This document shows positions 12,176 through 20,599 of a DNA stretch of 64,000 nucleotides, one piece after another (positions within the stretch are counted from its first letter, which is position 1; every line of letters starts with the position of its first letter). Both the position numbers and the translations under genes were made by a program. The DNA is taken from positions 310,001-374,000 of the forward strand of contig NZ_JAFEJA010000001.1 in assembly GCF_016919245.1 (NCBI RefSeq), in the 5' to 3' direction. Source of the stretch: Streptomyces zhihengii (GTDB lineage Bacteria > Actinomycetota > Actinomycetes > Streptomycetales > Streptomycetaceae). Under the pieces are notes generated by a model. That model made no database searches. It saw only the letters and a list, made by a program, of their open reading frames with translations, and was not told the DNA's origin.

Positions 12176-12955
12176 ATGGACAAGGTGGTGGCCACGGCCG
12201 CCGGCGCGGTGGCGGACATCGGGGACGGCGCCTCGGTCGCCGTGGGCGGTTTCGGCCTCAGCGGTGTGCCGACGGCCCTGATCCGGGCGCTGCACGCGCG
12301 GGGCTCCGGCGGTCTGCACATCGTGTCGAACAACTGCGGAGCGCTGGACACGGGCTTGACGGTGCTGCTGTCGGCGGGCCGGATCGCCCGGGTGACCGGC
12401 TCCTACATCGGCTCCAACAAGGAGTTCGCCCGCCGGTACCTGGAGGGCGACCTCGAACTGGAGCTCATCCCGCAGGGCACCCTCGCCGAGCGGCTGCGCG
12501 CGGGCGGCGCGGGCATCCCGGCCTTCTACACGCCCGCCGGGGTGGGGACGGCGGTCGCCGACGGCGGGCTGCCGTGGCGGTACGACGCGCGGGGCGGCGT
12601 CGCGGTCGCCTCGCCGCCGAAGGAGGTACGCGCCTTCGACGGTGTCGACCATGTGCTGGAGACCGCGATCCGGACGGACTTCGCCCTCGTCAGGGCGGCG
12701 AAGGGGGACCGTCACGGCAATCTGCTGTTCGCCCGGTCGGCGCGCAACTTCAACCCGCTCGCCGCGATGGCCGGGCGGATCACCGTCGCCGAGGTGGAGG
12801 AGCTGGTCGAGCCGGGCGCCATCGACCCGGACGCGGTGCACGTGCCCGGTGTGTTCGTGCAGCGGGTGGTCGCCCTCTCCCCCGCCGAGGCGGCCGACAA
12901 GCGGATCGAGCGGCGTACCGTCCGGGAGAAGGCCGCCGGTGCCCTGGACACGTGA
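12176..12955 (+). CDS. pcaI: 3-oxoacid (3-oxoadipate) CoA-transferase subunit A
   Basis: 259 residues; ATG at 12176 preceded by GGAGG. Family I CoA-transferase alpha subunit: [19 protein letters not shown] is the conserved N-terminal glycine-rich motif, and [37 protein letters not shown] the strongly conserved centre. It pairs with the beta subunit that follows. The reaction moves CoA from succinyl-CoA to a 3-oxoacid, either 3-oxoadipate in the beta-ketoadipate pathway or acetoacetate. The double IclR neighbour favours the pca role, but no other pca genes are in the window. The name scoA would be equally defensible. Confidence 0.85.
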   Translation: MDKVVATAAGAVADIGDGASVAVGGFGLSGVPTALIRALHARGSGGLHIVSNNCGALDTGLTVLLSAGRIARVTGSYIGSNKEFARRYLEGDLELELIPQGTLAERLRAGGAGIPAFYTPAGVGTAVADGGLPWRYDARGGVAVASPPKEVRAFDGVDHVLETAIRTDFALVRAAKGDRHGNLLFARSARNFNPLAAMAGRITVAEVEELVEPGAIDPDAVHVPGVFVQRVVALSPAEAADKRIERRTVREKAAGALDT

Positions 12956-13586
12956 GCAGATGGCCGCCCGGGCGGCGCGCGAGCTGCGCGACGGCGAGTA
13001 CGTGAACCTCGGGATCGGGCTGCCGACGCTGATCCCCGCCCATCTGCCGCCCGGCGTCGAGGTGGTGCTGCACTCCGAGAACGGGATCCTGGGCACCGGC
13101 CCGTATCCGCTCGCCGACGAGGTGGATCCCGATCTGATCAACGCGGGCAAGGAGACGGTCACCGTCCTGCCGGGGGCCTCGTTCTTCGACTCCGCGCTGT
13201 CCTTCGCGATGATCCGGGGCGGTCACATCGACACCGCCGTACTGGGGGCGATGCAGGTGTCGGCCCGCGGCGACCTGGCGAACTGGGCCGTCCCCGGCGC
13301 GCTGGTGACCGGTATCGGCGGCGCGATGGACCTGGTGCACGGGGCCCGCAGGGTCCTCGCCCTGATGACCCACACGGCCCGGGACGGCAGCCCCAAGATC
13401 GTCGACGAGTGCACCCTGCCGCTGACGGGCCGCGGCTGCGTCGAGCGGATCGTCACCGATCTGGCCGTGCTGGACGTGGGCCCGGACGGGCTGACGCTGG
13501 TGGAGACGGCCCCCGGTGTGGACACCGGCGCCGTGCTCCGGGCGACCGCCGCCCCGGTGCGCGTCCCCGGACGGCCCGCCGGCTGA
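12939..13586 (+). CDS. pcaJ: 3-oxoacid (3-oxoadipate) CoA-transferase subunit B
   Basis: 215 residues from GTG at 12939, which overlaps the subunit A stop by 17 bp and follows GAGAAGG; an ATG seven codons later (12960) is the alternative. I prefer the GTG because the product then begins [19 protein letters not shown], the usual N-terminus. [12 protein letters not shown] and the SENG motif (HSENGILG, catalytic Glu47) are diagnostic of family I beta subunits. The Glu forms the enzyme-CoA thioester. Translationally coupled with subunit A. Confidence 0.87.
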   Translation: MPWTREQMAARAARELRDGEYVNLGIGLPTLIPAHLPPGVEVVLHSENGILGTGPYPLADEVDPDLINAGKETVTVLPGASFFDSALSFAMIRGGHIDTAVLGAMQVSARGDLANWAVPGALVTGIGGAMDLVHGARRVLALMTHTARDGSPKIVDECTLPLTGRGCVERIVTDLAVLDVGPDGLTLVETAPGVDTGAVLRATAAPVRVPGRPAG

Positions 13587-13700
13587 CCGGCCGGGCCCCC
13601 GGACGGCACGATCCCGCCCGCCCCGATGACGGCGCCGGGCTGTGCGCGGGCGGGGACGGCCGTACGCTGGCGGTGCTCGGGGCCGTCACGGAGGTAGCCC

Positions 13701-14672
13701 ATGCCCCGCCCCATCTGGACCGGCGCGATCAGCTTCGGCCTGGTCACCATCCCCATCAAGGTGCTGCCCGCCACGGAGAACCACACGATCTCCTTCCGGC
13801 AGATCCACCTGGAGGACGGGGGACGCGTCCGCTACCGCAAGGTGTGCGAGCTGGACGGGAAGCAGCTCACGGACGACGAGATCACCCGGGGCTTCGAGTA
13901 CGCCAAGGACACCCTGGTGGCCGTCACCGACGAGGACCTGGACGGCATGCCGCTGCCGACCGCCAAGGCGATCGAGATCGTGACGTTCGTGCCCGCCGGA
14001 TCGATCGACCCCGTCCGGATCGGCGCCTCCTACTACCTGGAGGGCGACGGTCAGGTGGCGGCCAAGCCGTACAAGCTCCTGCGGCAGGCCCTGGAGCGCA
14101 GCGCCAAGGTCGCCGTCGCGAAGTTCGCGCTCCGCGGCCGGGAGCGCCTCGGGCTGCTGCGGGTGAAGCAGGACACGCTGGTGCTGCACGCGATGCACTG
14201 GCCGGACGAGATCCGCTCGCCCGAGAGCCTGGCGCCGGAGCCGGTGGAGCTGAGCGACGAGGAGGTCGAGGGCGCGCTGGCGCTCATGGACACCATGTCC
14301 GAGGAGCACATGCCGGAGCTGACCGACCACTACCGCGAGGCTCTGGAGGACGTGATCGCCGCCAAGGCGGAGGGCAGGGAGCCTGCCGCGGCCGGGGGCG
14401 AGGAGAAGCCGGCGGGCGAGGTGGTCGACCTGATGGCCGCGCTCGACGCCTCGGTGGCCGCCGCCCGGGAGCGGCGGGGCGAGGGCGGGGACGCCACCGT
14501 GCACGAGATGCCCGCCCCGGAGAAGTCCGGTCGGGGCACGGCGAAGAAGGCCGCCGGGAAGAAGGCGGCGGCGAAGAGGGCGACCGCGAAGAAGAGCGCC
14601 GCCGGGAAGGGCGCCGCGAAGAAGACGGCGTCCGGGAAGACGGCAGCGCGGCGGCCCCGCCGCGCGTCCTGA
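13701..14672 (+). CDS. ku: Ku domain DNA-end-binding protein (NHEJ)
   Basis: 323 residues; ATG at 13701 with GGAGG 7 nt upstream. Bacterial Ku core: it opens [21 protein letters not shown], then [21 protein letters not shown], and continues as the homodimeric ring that threads broken DNA ends. After about residue 255 comes an extended tail of repeated Lys/Ala (residues 280-323, [19 protein letters not shown] type). Such H1-like tails occur in actinobacterial Ku proteins and bind DNA. It should recruit ligase D for non-homologous end joining; no ligD is in the window. Monocistronic, ending at a strong hairpin. Confidence 0.95.
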   Translation: MPRPIWTGAISFGLVTIPIKVLPATENHTISFRQIHLEDGGRVRYRKVCELDGKQLTDDEITRGFEYAKDTLVAVTDEDLDGMPLPTAKAIEIVTFVPAGSIDPVRIGASYYLEGDGQVAAKPYKLLRQALERSAKVAVAKFALRGRERLGLLRVKQDTLVLHAMHWPDEIRSPESLAPEPVELSDEEVEGALALMDTMSEEHMPELTDHYREALEDVIAAKAEGREPAAAGGEEKPAGEVVDLMAALDASVAAARERRGEGGDATVHEMPAPEKSGRGTAKKAAGKKAAAKRATAKKSAAGKGAAKKTASGKTAARRPRRAS

Positions 14673-14733
14673 GCGGCCGTCGCGCGAAGGGGCGCCCCTT
14701 CGTGCGGAGCGCGGGCCGGGCTGCCGCCGTGCT

Positions 14734-14774
14734 CCCGTTCCGGGGCGCCGCCGTCGGCGGCGCCCCGGAACGGG
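14734..14774. terminator. Bidirectional hairpin between ku and araC-type gene
   Basis: Perfect 19-bp inverted repeat (14734-14752 with 14756-14774) with a GTC loop, between two convergent genes. It extends to within 4 bp of the AraC gene stop. Confidence 0.75.
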
Positions 14775-14777
14775 CGG

Positions 14778-15644
14778 TCAGGCGGTGGTCCGCTCCACGG
14801 GGATCCACAGTTCCGCGTCGGCGTGCGTCCCGTCCTGCGACAGCCGGGTGCACAGCAGTTCGGGGCCGGGGCGGCTGCGGTAGGGATTGGACGGGAACCA
14901 CTGGGTGAACACGTCGCGCCAGAGGTACTGGAGCGTGTGCGGGAACGGCCCGGAGCTCTCGAACACCGCCCAGGTCCCGGCGGGCACCGGCATCGTGTCC
15001 ATGTCGTCGGGGACGTCCCCGCCCGTCACCGCCGCGTGCCAGTACTCCAGTTCGGTTCCTTCGGCGCGGCTCTCCTCCAGCTTGTCGCTGACCGCGACGA
15101 TGCCGCGCGGCTCCTGGTCGGACAGGTCCTCGATGCGGCCGATGGTCTCCCGGCCGAGGCCGCGGATGAAGTCGCCGATCGCCGGGTTCATCCCCTCGTG
15201 GACCAGGGGGACGCGGGCTCTGCGGCCCGCCAGACGGAAGGCGTCCTTCTCGACGACGCGGTAGCGCATGGTGTTGCTCCCTTCGACGGTGAGGCGGAAG
15301 GAGAGCCGTGGCTGGGACGCGAGCGTCGCGCCGGACCGCCTGACCTCGCCGGGACCGGTCCCGTGCAGGGCGCGGAAGGCGCGTGCGAAGGCCTCCCCCG
15401 AGGTGTAGCCGTACCGCACCGCGATCTCCAGCAGTGTGCGGTCCCCGGCGAGCACCTCGGCGCCGGCCACCGTGAGGCGCCTGCGCCGTACGTACTCCGA
15501 CAGGGGCATCCCCGCCAGCGCCGAGAACAGGCGCCGGAAGTGGTACTCCGACGTCGTCGCGATCCGGGCCAGGTCCGCCACCTCGATGCGCTGATCGAGA
15601 TGGCTCTCGATGTGGTCCATGGCCTGGTTGAGCCGTTCCAGCAC
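14778..15644 (-). CDS. AraC-family regulator with GyrI-like effector domain
   Basis: 288 residues from GTG at 15644, behind GGAAGGAGG. The N-terminal AraC/XylS double HTH is at about 5-105 (IEVADLARIATTSEYHFRRLFSALAG; second helix pair in RYGYTSGEAFARAFRALHG). The C-terminal GyrI-like/SBMC small-molecule-binding domain is at about 125-285 (MRYRVVEKDAFRLAG opening, VPAGTWAVFESSGPFPHTLQYLWRDVFTQWFP). HTH-first with GyrI-last is the Rob/BltR-like arrangement, used to sense drugs or amphipathic compounds. Targets not evident. Confidence 0.9.
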   Translation of the reverse strand: MLERLNQAMDHIESHLDQRIEVADLARIATTSEYHFRRLFSALAGMPLSEYVRRRRLTVAGAEVLAGDRTLLEIAVRYGYTSGEAFARAFRALHGTGPGEVRRSGATLASQPRLSFRLTVEGSNTMRYRVVEKDAFRLAGRRARVPLVHEGMNPAIGDFIRGLGRETIGRIEDLSDQEPRGIVAVSDKLEESRAEGTELEYWHAAVTGGDVPDDMDTMPVPAGTWAVFESSGPFPHTLQYLWRDVFTQWFPSNPYRSRPGPELLCTRLSQDGTHADAELWIPVERTTA

Positions 15645-15684
15645 CGCGGCCTCCTTCCCTTTCGTGCCCTCACCCTAGGAACGG

Positions 15685-15755
15685 CGCACCCGGCCGCACC
15701 CGACGATCCGTGCCCGTTGCGGTCGGGTGCGGATCGCCGGGTGCGGCCGGGTGCG
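15685..15755. terminator. Large inverted repeat after the methyltransferase gene
   Basis: 26-nt arms (15685-15710 and 15730-15755) with one mismatch and a 19-nt loop. The loop also contains TCGGGTG-type sequence. It lies between the methyltransferase stop (15767) and the AraC start (15644), both leftward, so it most likely ends the methyltransferase transcript. Part of it could also serve as an operator for the AraC promoter. Confidence 0.6.
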
Positions 15756-15766
15756 GTACCGGCCGC

Positions 15767-16411
15767 TCAGGCCGCCGGCGTCCCGCCGGGACGGCGGGCG
15801 AGGCAGGTCAGGTGCTCCTCCGTCATGCCCTCGGCGGGCACATGGACGCTGGTGCCCGAGCGGACGACCTCCAGGCCGGCCTCCCCGAGGCGCCGCACCC
15901 AGTCGTCCTCCGTCCAGCTCGTCACGACGATCCGCCGTCCCAGGAAGTCGACCTGGAGGTCCTCGAAGTCCCCGGGCACGGTCATCATGACGAAGTACCC
16001 GCCGGGCACCAGCCACCCGGCGATCCGGGAGAGCACGGCGCCGAGTTCGGCGCGCCCCATCTGGAGCAGCGAGAAGAACGCGACCACCGCGTGGTAGCCG
16101 CCGGCCGGCGGCTCGAAGTCGCGTACGTCGGCCTGTTCGAAGCGTGCTCCGGGGACCTGGCCGCGGGCGAGCGCGACCATGGTCGAGGAGACGTCGATGC
16201 CGGTCACCTCGCAGCCGGCGGCGGCGAGCACGGCGGCCGCGGGGCGGCCGGTCCCGCAGCCGGCGTCCAGCACCCGCGCGTGCGCGGGCAGCCGGTCCGC
16301 CAGCCAGGAGAGCGCCTCGTCCCGTGCCGGGATGTCGGCGAAGACCCGCTCGTAGTCCGCTCCGAGCGCGTCGAACGCCTCCGCCGCCGTGTCCGGCACC
16401 CGCTCGCCCAT
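15767..16411 (-). CDS. Class I SAM-dependent methyltransferase
   Basis: 214 residues; ATG at 16411 with GGAAGGAG upstream. Small Rossmann-type methyltransferase: motif I ARVLDAGCGTGRPAA (about residue 50), the acidic residue after strand 2 in EVTGIDVSSTMVALA, motif III-like ARFEQADVRDFEPP, then YHAVVAFFSLLQM and LVPGGYFVMMTV. Size and order fit the UbiE/Methyltransf_25 group. The substrate cannot be told from sequence. It is followed by a large hairpin and a separate AraC gene. Confidence 0.85.
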   Translation of the reverse strand: MGERVPDTAAEAFDALGADYERVFADIPARDEALSWLADRLPAHARVLDAGCGTGRPAAAVLAAAGCEVTGIDVSSTMVALARGQVPGARFEQADVRDFEPPAGGYHAVVAFFSLLQMGRAELGAVLSRIAGWLVPGGYFVMMTVPGDFEDLQVDFLGRRIVVTSWTEDDWVRRLGEAGLEVVRSGTSVHVPAEGMTEEHLTCLARRPGGTPAA

Positions 16412-16493
16412 GAGGGCTCCTTCCGTCCGTCCCGTCCCGGGACCGTCTGCGCCGGGGCCGGTCCGGGCCCCGTCGGGTTCACCCGTACCCAGA

Positions 16494-16520
16494 CGGGCGG
16501 CCGGGGAGTCCGGCCGCCCG
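16494..16520 (-). terminator. Hairpin after the GH16 gene
   Basis: 11-bp perfect arms (16494-16504 with 16510-16520) and a 5-nt loop, 22 bp past the GH16 stop on its transcript. Confidence 0.5.
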
Positions 16521-16541
16521 CGGCGGGGCGGGATCAGCGGA

Positions 16542-18023
16542 TCACGGGGCGGGGACGGTGTCCTCGAACGCCGTGCCCGCGGCCCGGTAGGCGGCGACCT
16601 TGGCGGCCACCTGGGCGGGGCTGAGGACCTGGTCCTTGACGTGCAGGACGTAGTCGACCTTCTGGTCGTAGGACCGCGGGGTGGTGGACGTCTGGCCGGC
16701 GAGGTCGATCAGCCACTGGTTGAAGTTGATGGACATCGGCCGCTCGGGCAGGTACCGGGCGTCGTGGCGGCCGAACTCCTGGCCGTCGACGTAGTAGACG
16801 ATGGCGGTGTCGTCGATGGTGACGACGAGGTCGTGCCAGCCCGCGTAGCTGGCCCGCACCTCGGAGTGCTGGTTGACGGCCTCCCACGGGTCGGGCCGGT
16901 AGGTCTCCCACGAGGTGGTGTAGAGGATGTTGGCGGGCTCCCCCCAGCCGCCGTTGGGCAGGTACTCGAAGTCGTACTCGGCGTAGTCGTCGGCCATGGG
17001 GGCCTTGAGGTCGTTGATGGTGAAGAAGGTCTGCACGACGCGGTCGCCGTCCGGCCCGGAGAGCGGGGCGTCGGAGAAGCGGACGCGGGAGGCGTAGGTG
17101 CCGTTCCTGAACTTGGTGGCGCGGGTGAGGATCTCGGTCTGCCGGGTGGACTCGGGGGTGCCCGCGGTGGAGGTGCGCAGGTTCATGACCGAGTTGGTGC
17201 CCTCCTTGGCGAAGGTCACGTTCTCGGGGGCCCAGGCGGCGCCGGGGACGCCGGGGCCGCCGGAGTTGGACCGGACGCTCCAGCCGTGGGCGCCCACGGC
17301 GGGGTCGGTGTGGCCGGTGTAGTCGAAGTCGTCGAAGAGCGCGGCGCCGGTGGGCGGGTCGGTCGGCGGGTCGGTGGGGTCGGGGCCGGGTCCGCCGCCG
17401 GAGGGGGCTGTTCCCCAGACCTGGACGCCGCCGACGGTGGCGGTGACCTTGGACCAGTCGGCGTAGCTGGTGCGCTCGGCCGCGAACGAGTAGTCGTCGC
17501 TCTGGTTGAGGCCCTGCCAGTCGGTGCGGTGGAAGCGCAGTTGCATGTCGCCGGTGTCGGCGCCGGGGGCGAGGGTCCCGGCGGCCGCGGTGAAGCCGAT
17601 CTCCAGATAGCGGTCGGCGGTGGCGGTCGGACTCGCGAGGGTGCCGAAGGTGCCGGTGATGCCGGCGCAGCCCCGGACGGCCCAGGAGCAGGCGAACCGG
17701 TACGAGGCACCGGACTCGGCCTTGAAGTAGTAGCGCAGCTTGACCTGGCTCAGCGCCACGTTCGAGGTGCCGGTGTTGCGGACCTTGAACCAGGGCTCGG
17801 CCTGGTCCGCGCCGGTGGCGCTCTGGCGGTACTGGACGCTGACGGACTCCGACGCGGCGGCGGCCGGGAGCGCGGTGAGCGCGCCCGCGCCGAGACCGGC
17901 CACGACGGCGGCGGCGAGCGCGGCCCGCAGCCGTACGCGCCGGGCGGAACGGGGACCGGCGGGCGGTGTGCCGTCGGCGGATGGTGCGGGGAGGGAACCC
18001 GTGGGGCGTGTGCGGTCGTTCAT
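16542..18023 (-). CDS. Secreted GH16 glycoside hydrolase with N-terminal CBM3
   Basis: 493 residues; ATG at 18023 with GGAGG-type upstream sequence, 10 bp after the hexosaminidase stop. The signal peptide is long, with a basic n-region (SARRVRLRAALAAAVVAG) and cleavage near AAAASESV. Residues about 60-215 match carbohydrate-binding module family 3 (VQYRQSATGADQAEPWFKVRNTGTS, YLEIGFTAAAGTL, HRTDWQGLNQSDDYSF). A Pro/Thr/Asp linker (about 220-235) leads to a GH16 beta-jelly-roll with the catalytic signature E-Y-D-F-E inside ADDYAEYDFEYLPNGG. It probably hydrolyses a beta-glucan or related polysaccharide outside the cell. Probably co-transcribed with the GH20 gene. Confidence 0.87.
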   Translation of the reverse strand: MNDRTRPTGSLPAPSADGTPPAGPRSARRVRLRAALAAAVVAGLGAGALTALPAAAASESVSVQYRQSATGADQAEPWFKVRNTGTSNVALSQVKLRYYFKAESGASYRFACSWAVRGCAGITGTFGTLASPTATADRYLEIGFTAAAGTLAPGADTGDMQLRFHRTDWQGLNQSDDYSFAAERTSYADWSKVTATVGGVQVWGTAPSGGGPGPDPTDPPTDPPTGAALFDDFDYTGHTDPAVGAHGWSVRSNSGGPGVPGAAWAPENVTFAKEGTNSVMNLRTSTAGTPESTRQTEILTRATKFRNGTYASRVRFSDAPLSGPDGDRVVQTFFTINDLKAPMADDYAEYDFEYLPNGGWGEPANILYTTSWETYRPDPWEAVNQHSEVRASYAGWHDLVVTIDDTAIVYYVDGQEFGRHDARYLPERPMSINFNQWLIDLAGQTSTTPRSYDQKVDYVLHVKDQVLSPAQVAAKVAAYRAAGTAFEDTVPAP

Positions 18024-18033
18024 GGAGGTCCTT

Positions 18034-19542
18034 TCATCGGGTGGGGGCGGGTGAAAGGCGGCGCGGCACCCGGAGGGTGTCGAGCCGGGTCCGGTGGTGG
18101 TGCAGGCGCCGGCGGAAGCCCGGCCAGTCGCGGCGTCCGGTCCAGGCGGTCTCGGCCAGGGCGCAGAGCCGGGGGAAGGCGAGGTATTCGGCGTGCGCCG
18201 CGGTGGGGACGTACTCGGTCCAGAGCTGGCCCTGGGTCCCGAGGACCCGGGCGCTCTCCAGCGGGCCCCAGTGCGCGGGCGCGGGGTCGGTGCCGTGGAC
18301 GGCGCGCAGGTCGACGACGCCCCCGGGCTGGCCCGGGGGTTCGTCCGGGCCGGCGGACTGGGGGTAGTCGAGGTAGGTGGAGCGGTGCGGGGCCATGACG
18401 ACGTCGTGTCCCCGGCGGGCGGCGGCGCGGCCGTGGTCGGCGTCGAGCCAGGCCATGACGGTGAAGTACGCGGGCAGGTCGGCCCCGTCGCCGGTCCAGG
18501 CGACGGGGGTGCGCCCGGCGTCCAGGACATGGCGGCCGACCCGGTCCATCAGCCAGCCGTGGAGCGCGCCGGGCCCCGGGAGTCCCTCGTCGGCGACCCG
18601 GCGCAGCGCGGACGGGGCCGCGTGCCATTCGGTGGTGGGGCACTCGTCGCCGCCGATGTGCACATGCGGCGAGGGGAAGACGTCCATCACCTCGTCGAGG
18701 ACGGTGCGGCAGAAGCCGAGGGCGTCGTCGTGCACCCCGAGGACGGTGTCGCAGACGCCCCAGCGGTCCCAGACGCCGAGCGCGCGGCCGGGGTGGTTCC
18801 CCAGACGGGGGTAGGCGGCGAGCGCGGCGCGGACGTGGCCGGGCATCTCGATCTCGGGGACGACGGTGATGCCGCGCTCGGCGGCGTGCCGTACCAGTGC
18901 GGTGAGTTCGGCCGTGGTGTAGGCGCCGCCGTGGGGGTGGCCGCCGACCTCGGTGAGCCGGGGCAGGGCGGGGACGGGCATCCGCCAGCCCTGGTCGTCG
19001 GTGAGGTGGAGGTGGAGGACGTTGAGCTTGTGCAGGGCGAGGAGGTCGACGTAGCGGTGCAGGAAGTCCACCGGGCGGAACCTGCGGGCCACGTCGAGCA
19101 TGGCGCCGCGCCAGGGGAAGCGCGGGGCGTCGGTGATCGCGACGCCGGGCACGGTCCACGGGACTCCGCGCACGGGCTCGTCCGACAGGGCCTCGGGAGG
19201 CAGGAGCTGACGCAGGGTCTGGACGGCCGCGGTCAGTCCCCGGGGGCCGCCGGCGGACAGCCGCACTCCGCCCGGGGCGACGGTGAGCCGGTACCCCTCC
19301 GCGCCGAGCCGGCGCAGGGCCGGGTCGAGGGCGAGGCGGACGGCGCCGTCGGACCGCTCGGGCAGCGCGAGCCCGGTGGCCGGGGCGAGCAGGGTCCGCA
19401 GCAGCCGGGCCGCGTCCTCGGCGCCGGGGGCCGCGGCGAGCGCGGTGTCGGCGTCGAGGGTGAACGAGCCGGGTGCGGGGGCCAGGTGGGCGGGCTGCGG
19501 GACGAGGCGGGGCAGGGAGGCGCGCGGGGCGGTGCTCTTCAC
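18034..19542 (-). CDS. Beta-N-acetylhexosaminidase (GH20)
   Basis: 502 residues from GTG at 19542. No signal peptide is visible, so it may be intracellular. N-terminal GH20b domain (about 10-130), then the catalytic barrel beginning FPWRGAMLDVARRF. The catalytic pair is in HIGGDECPTTEW (Asp299-Glu300), which polarises the substrate acetamido group. HLHLTDDQGWR (178-187) is also characteristic. It should release GlcNAc from chitin or peptidoglycan oligosaccharides. It heads an operon with the GH16 gene and is divergent from two GntR/HutC regulators, with operator-like repeats between. That suggests DasR-like control by amino sugars (inference). Confidence 0.9.
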   Translation of the reverse strand: MKSTAPRASLPRLVPQPAHLAPAPGSFTLDADTALAAAPGAEDAARLLRTLLAPATGLALPERSDGAVRLALDPALRRLGAEGYRLTVAPGGVRLSAGGPRGLTAAVQTLRQLLPPEALSDEPVRGVPWTVPGVAITDAPRFPWRGAMLDVARRFRPVDFLHRYVDLLALHKLNVLHLHLTDDQGWRMPVPALPRLTEVGGHPHGGAYTTAELTALVRHAAERGITVVPEIEMPGHVRAALAAYPRLGNHPGRALGVWDRWGVCDTVLGVHDDALGFCRTVLDEVMDVFPSPHVHIGGDECPTTEWHAAPSALRRVADEGLPGPGALHGWLMDRVGRHVLDAGRTPVAWTGDGADLPAYFTVMAWLDADHGRAAARRGHDVVMAPHRSTYLDYPQSAGPDEPPGQPGGVVDLRAVHGTDPAPAHWGPLESARVLGTQGQLWTEYVPTAAHAEYLAFPRLCALAETAWTGRRDWPGFRRRLHHHRTRLDTLRVPRRLSPAPTR

Positions 19543-19597
19543 GGGGACCTCGATGGGCGGTAGGGAGAGCCGAGGAGGGCGGACGCCTCCACCTCAC

Positions 19598-19621
19598 CTG
19601 ACCAATTGGTCAACTGGTCAG
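19598..19621. promoter_or_regulatory. GntR/HutC-type operator upstream of the hexosaminidase gene
   Basis: It contains a perfect 14-bp palindrome TGACCAATTGGTCA (19599-19612) followed directly by ACTGGTCA. The GGTC/GACC core resembles the HutC-subfamily (DasR dre) consensus TGGTCTAGACCA. It lies about 60-80 bp before the GTG of the GH20 gene. A further GGTCTA half-site is on the minus strand near 19645. Confidence 0.6.
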
Positions 19622-19734
19622 ACGCAATGAGCAGAAGGTGGCATAGACCAATGGGGCCGTCAAGCCCTCAAGCCGCCTTTGCTCACCGCCTTTTCGGTGC
19701 CCCGTCCGGACCGGATAGGATGAACCACGGCATC

Positions 19735-19750
19735 TGACCAGTTGACCAGT
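19735..19750. promoter_or_regulatory. GntR/HutC-type operator upstream of the first GntR gene
   Basis: Direct repeat TGACCAGT-TGACCAGT. Read on the minus strand it is ACTGGTCAACTGGTCA, nearly the same as the site at 19607-19620, so the divergent region carries mirror-image operators about 115 bp apart. It lies 47 bp before the GntR ATG, which suggests autoregulation. Confidence 0.55.
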
Positions 19751-19796
19751 TCTGCGGTCGGACACAGGTACGGCCTGGCACGAGGGGGCGCCCGGG

Positions 19797-20564
19797 ATGA
19801 ACGACAGCTCCTCCGGCAGGCTGCTGAAGCGGGAACGGGTGCGCGAGCACCTGCTCGGTCTGATCGAGGTCCGCCGCCCCGGCGACCCGATCCCCTCCGA
19901 GCGCACCCTCTGCGCCGAACTCGGCGTCTCCCGGCCCACCCTGCGCGCGGCGGCCGACGAACTGGTGGCGACGGGAGTGCTGGTGCGCGAACACGGACGC
20001 GGCATGTTCGTCGCCCCCGACAAGATCACCCAGCGGCTCGCCCCGGACGACGCCGCCTTCACCGTGCCGCGGGCGTCCGGGAGCTGGTCGGGCACCGTGC
20101 TGGAGACCGCGCTGCGGCCGGCGGGGGCCCGGATCGGCCGCCGGCTGGAGATGTCCCCGGCCGCCGGGCTGCGCTACATCGCGCGGCTGCGCCTGGTGGA
20201 CGGCGTCCCGATGGCCATCGAGCACCTGCACATCCCGGCCGGTCTCGTGCCCGCCGCGCTCGCCCCGGCGGAGCTGGAGTCGGGCGAGCTCTACGACCAT
20301 CTGCGGGACAACCACGGCGTCCGCGTCGAGGAGGCCACCCAGTCGATCGAACCGACCGTGGTCGGCGAGGCCGAGGCGGCGCTGCTCGGGGTGCCGGTGC
20401 TCTCCCCCGCCCTGCTGATCGAACGCCTCACCCGCGACTCGGCCGGACGCCCCGTCGAGTACGTCCACTCGATCTACCGGGGCGACCGCTACCGGATCGT
20501 CTCCCGGCTGGACTTCACCCGGGACGGCACGGTGACCTCCTCCGCCGAGGGGACTGCATACTGA
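19797..20564 (+). CDS. GntR/HutC-family transcriptional regulator (first of two paralogues)
   Basis: 255 residues; ATG at 19797. N-terminal winged HTH (about 8-75: KRERVREHLLGLIE, IPSERTLCAELGVSRPTLRAA, VREHGRGMFVA) and a C-terminal UTRA ligand-binding domain (about 95-245, ending RGDRYRIVSRLDF). The layout matches DasR/NagR regulators that bind phosphorylated amino sugars. It is divergent from the GH20-GH16 operon across GGTC-type operators. A closely related second gene starts 35 bp downstream. Confidence 0.88.
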   Translation: MNDSSSGRLLKRERVREHLLGLIEVRRPGDPIPSERTLCAELGVSRPTLRAAADELVATGVLVREHGRGMFVAPDKITQRLAPDDAAFTVPRASGSWSGTVLETALRPAGARIGRRLEMSPAAGLRYIARLRLVDGVPMAIEHLHIPAGLVPAALAPAELESGELYDHLRDNHGVRVEEATQSIEPTVVGEAEAALLGVPVLSPALLIERLTRDSAGRPVEYVHSIYRGDRYRIVSRLDFTRDGTVTSSAEGTAY

Positions 20565-20599
20565 CTGGCGTTCGCACGGGGACACCGGAGGGGCGCGCG

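Noticed and set aside
12176..13586. Reading the CoA-transferase pair as part of a full beta-ketoadipate gene cluster
   Set aside because: No pcaG, pcaH, pcaB, pcaD or pcaF candidates are in the window; only the regulator type supports the pca role.
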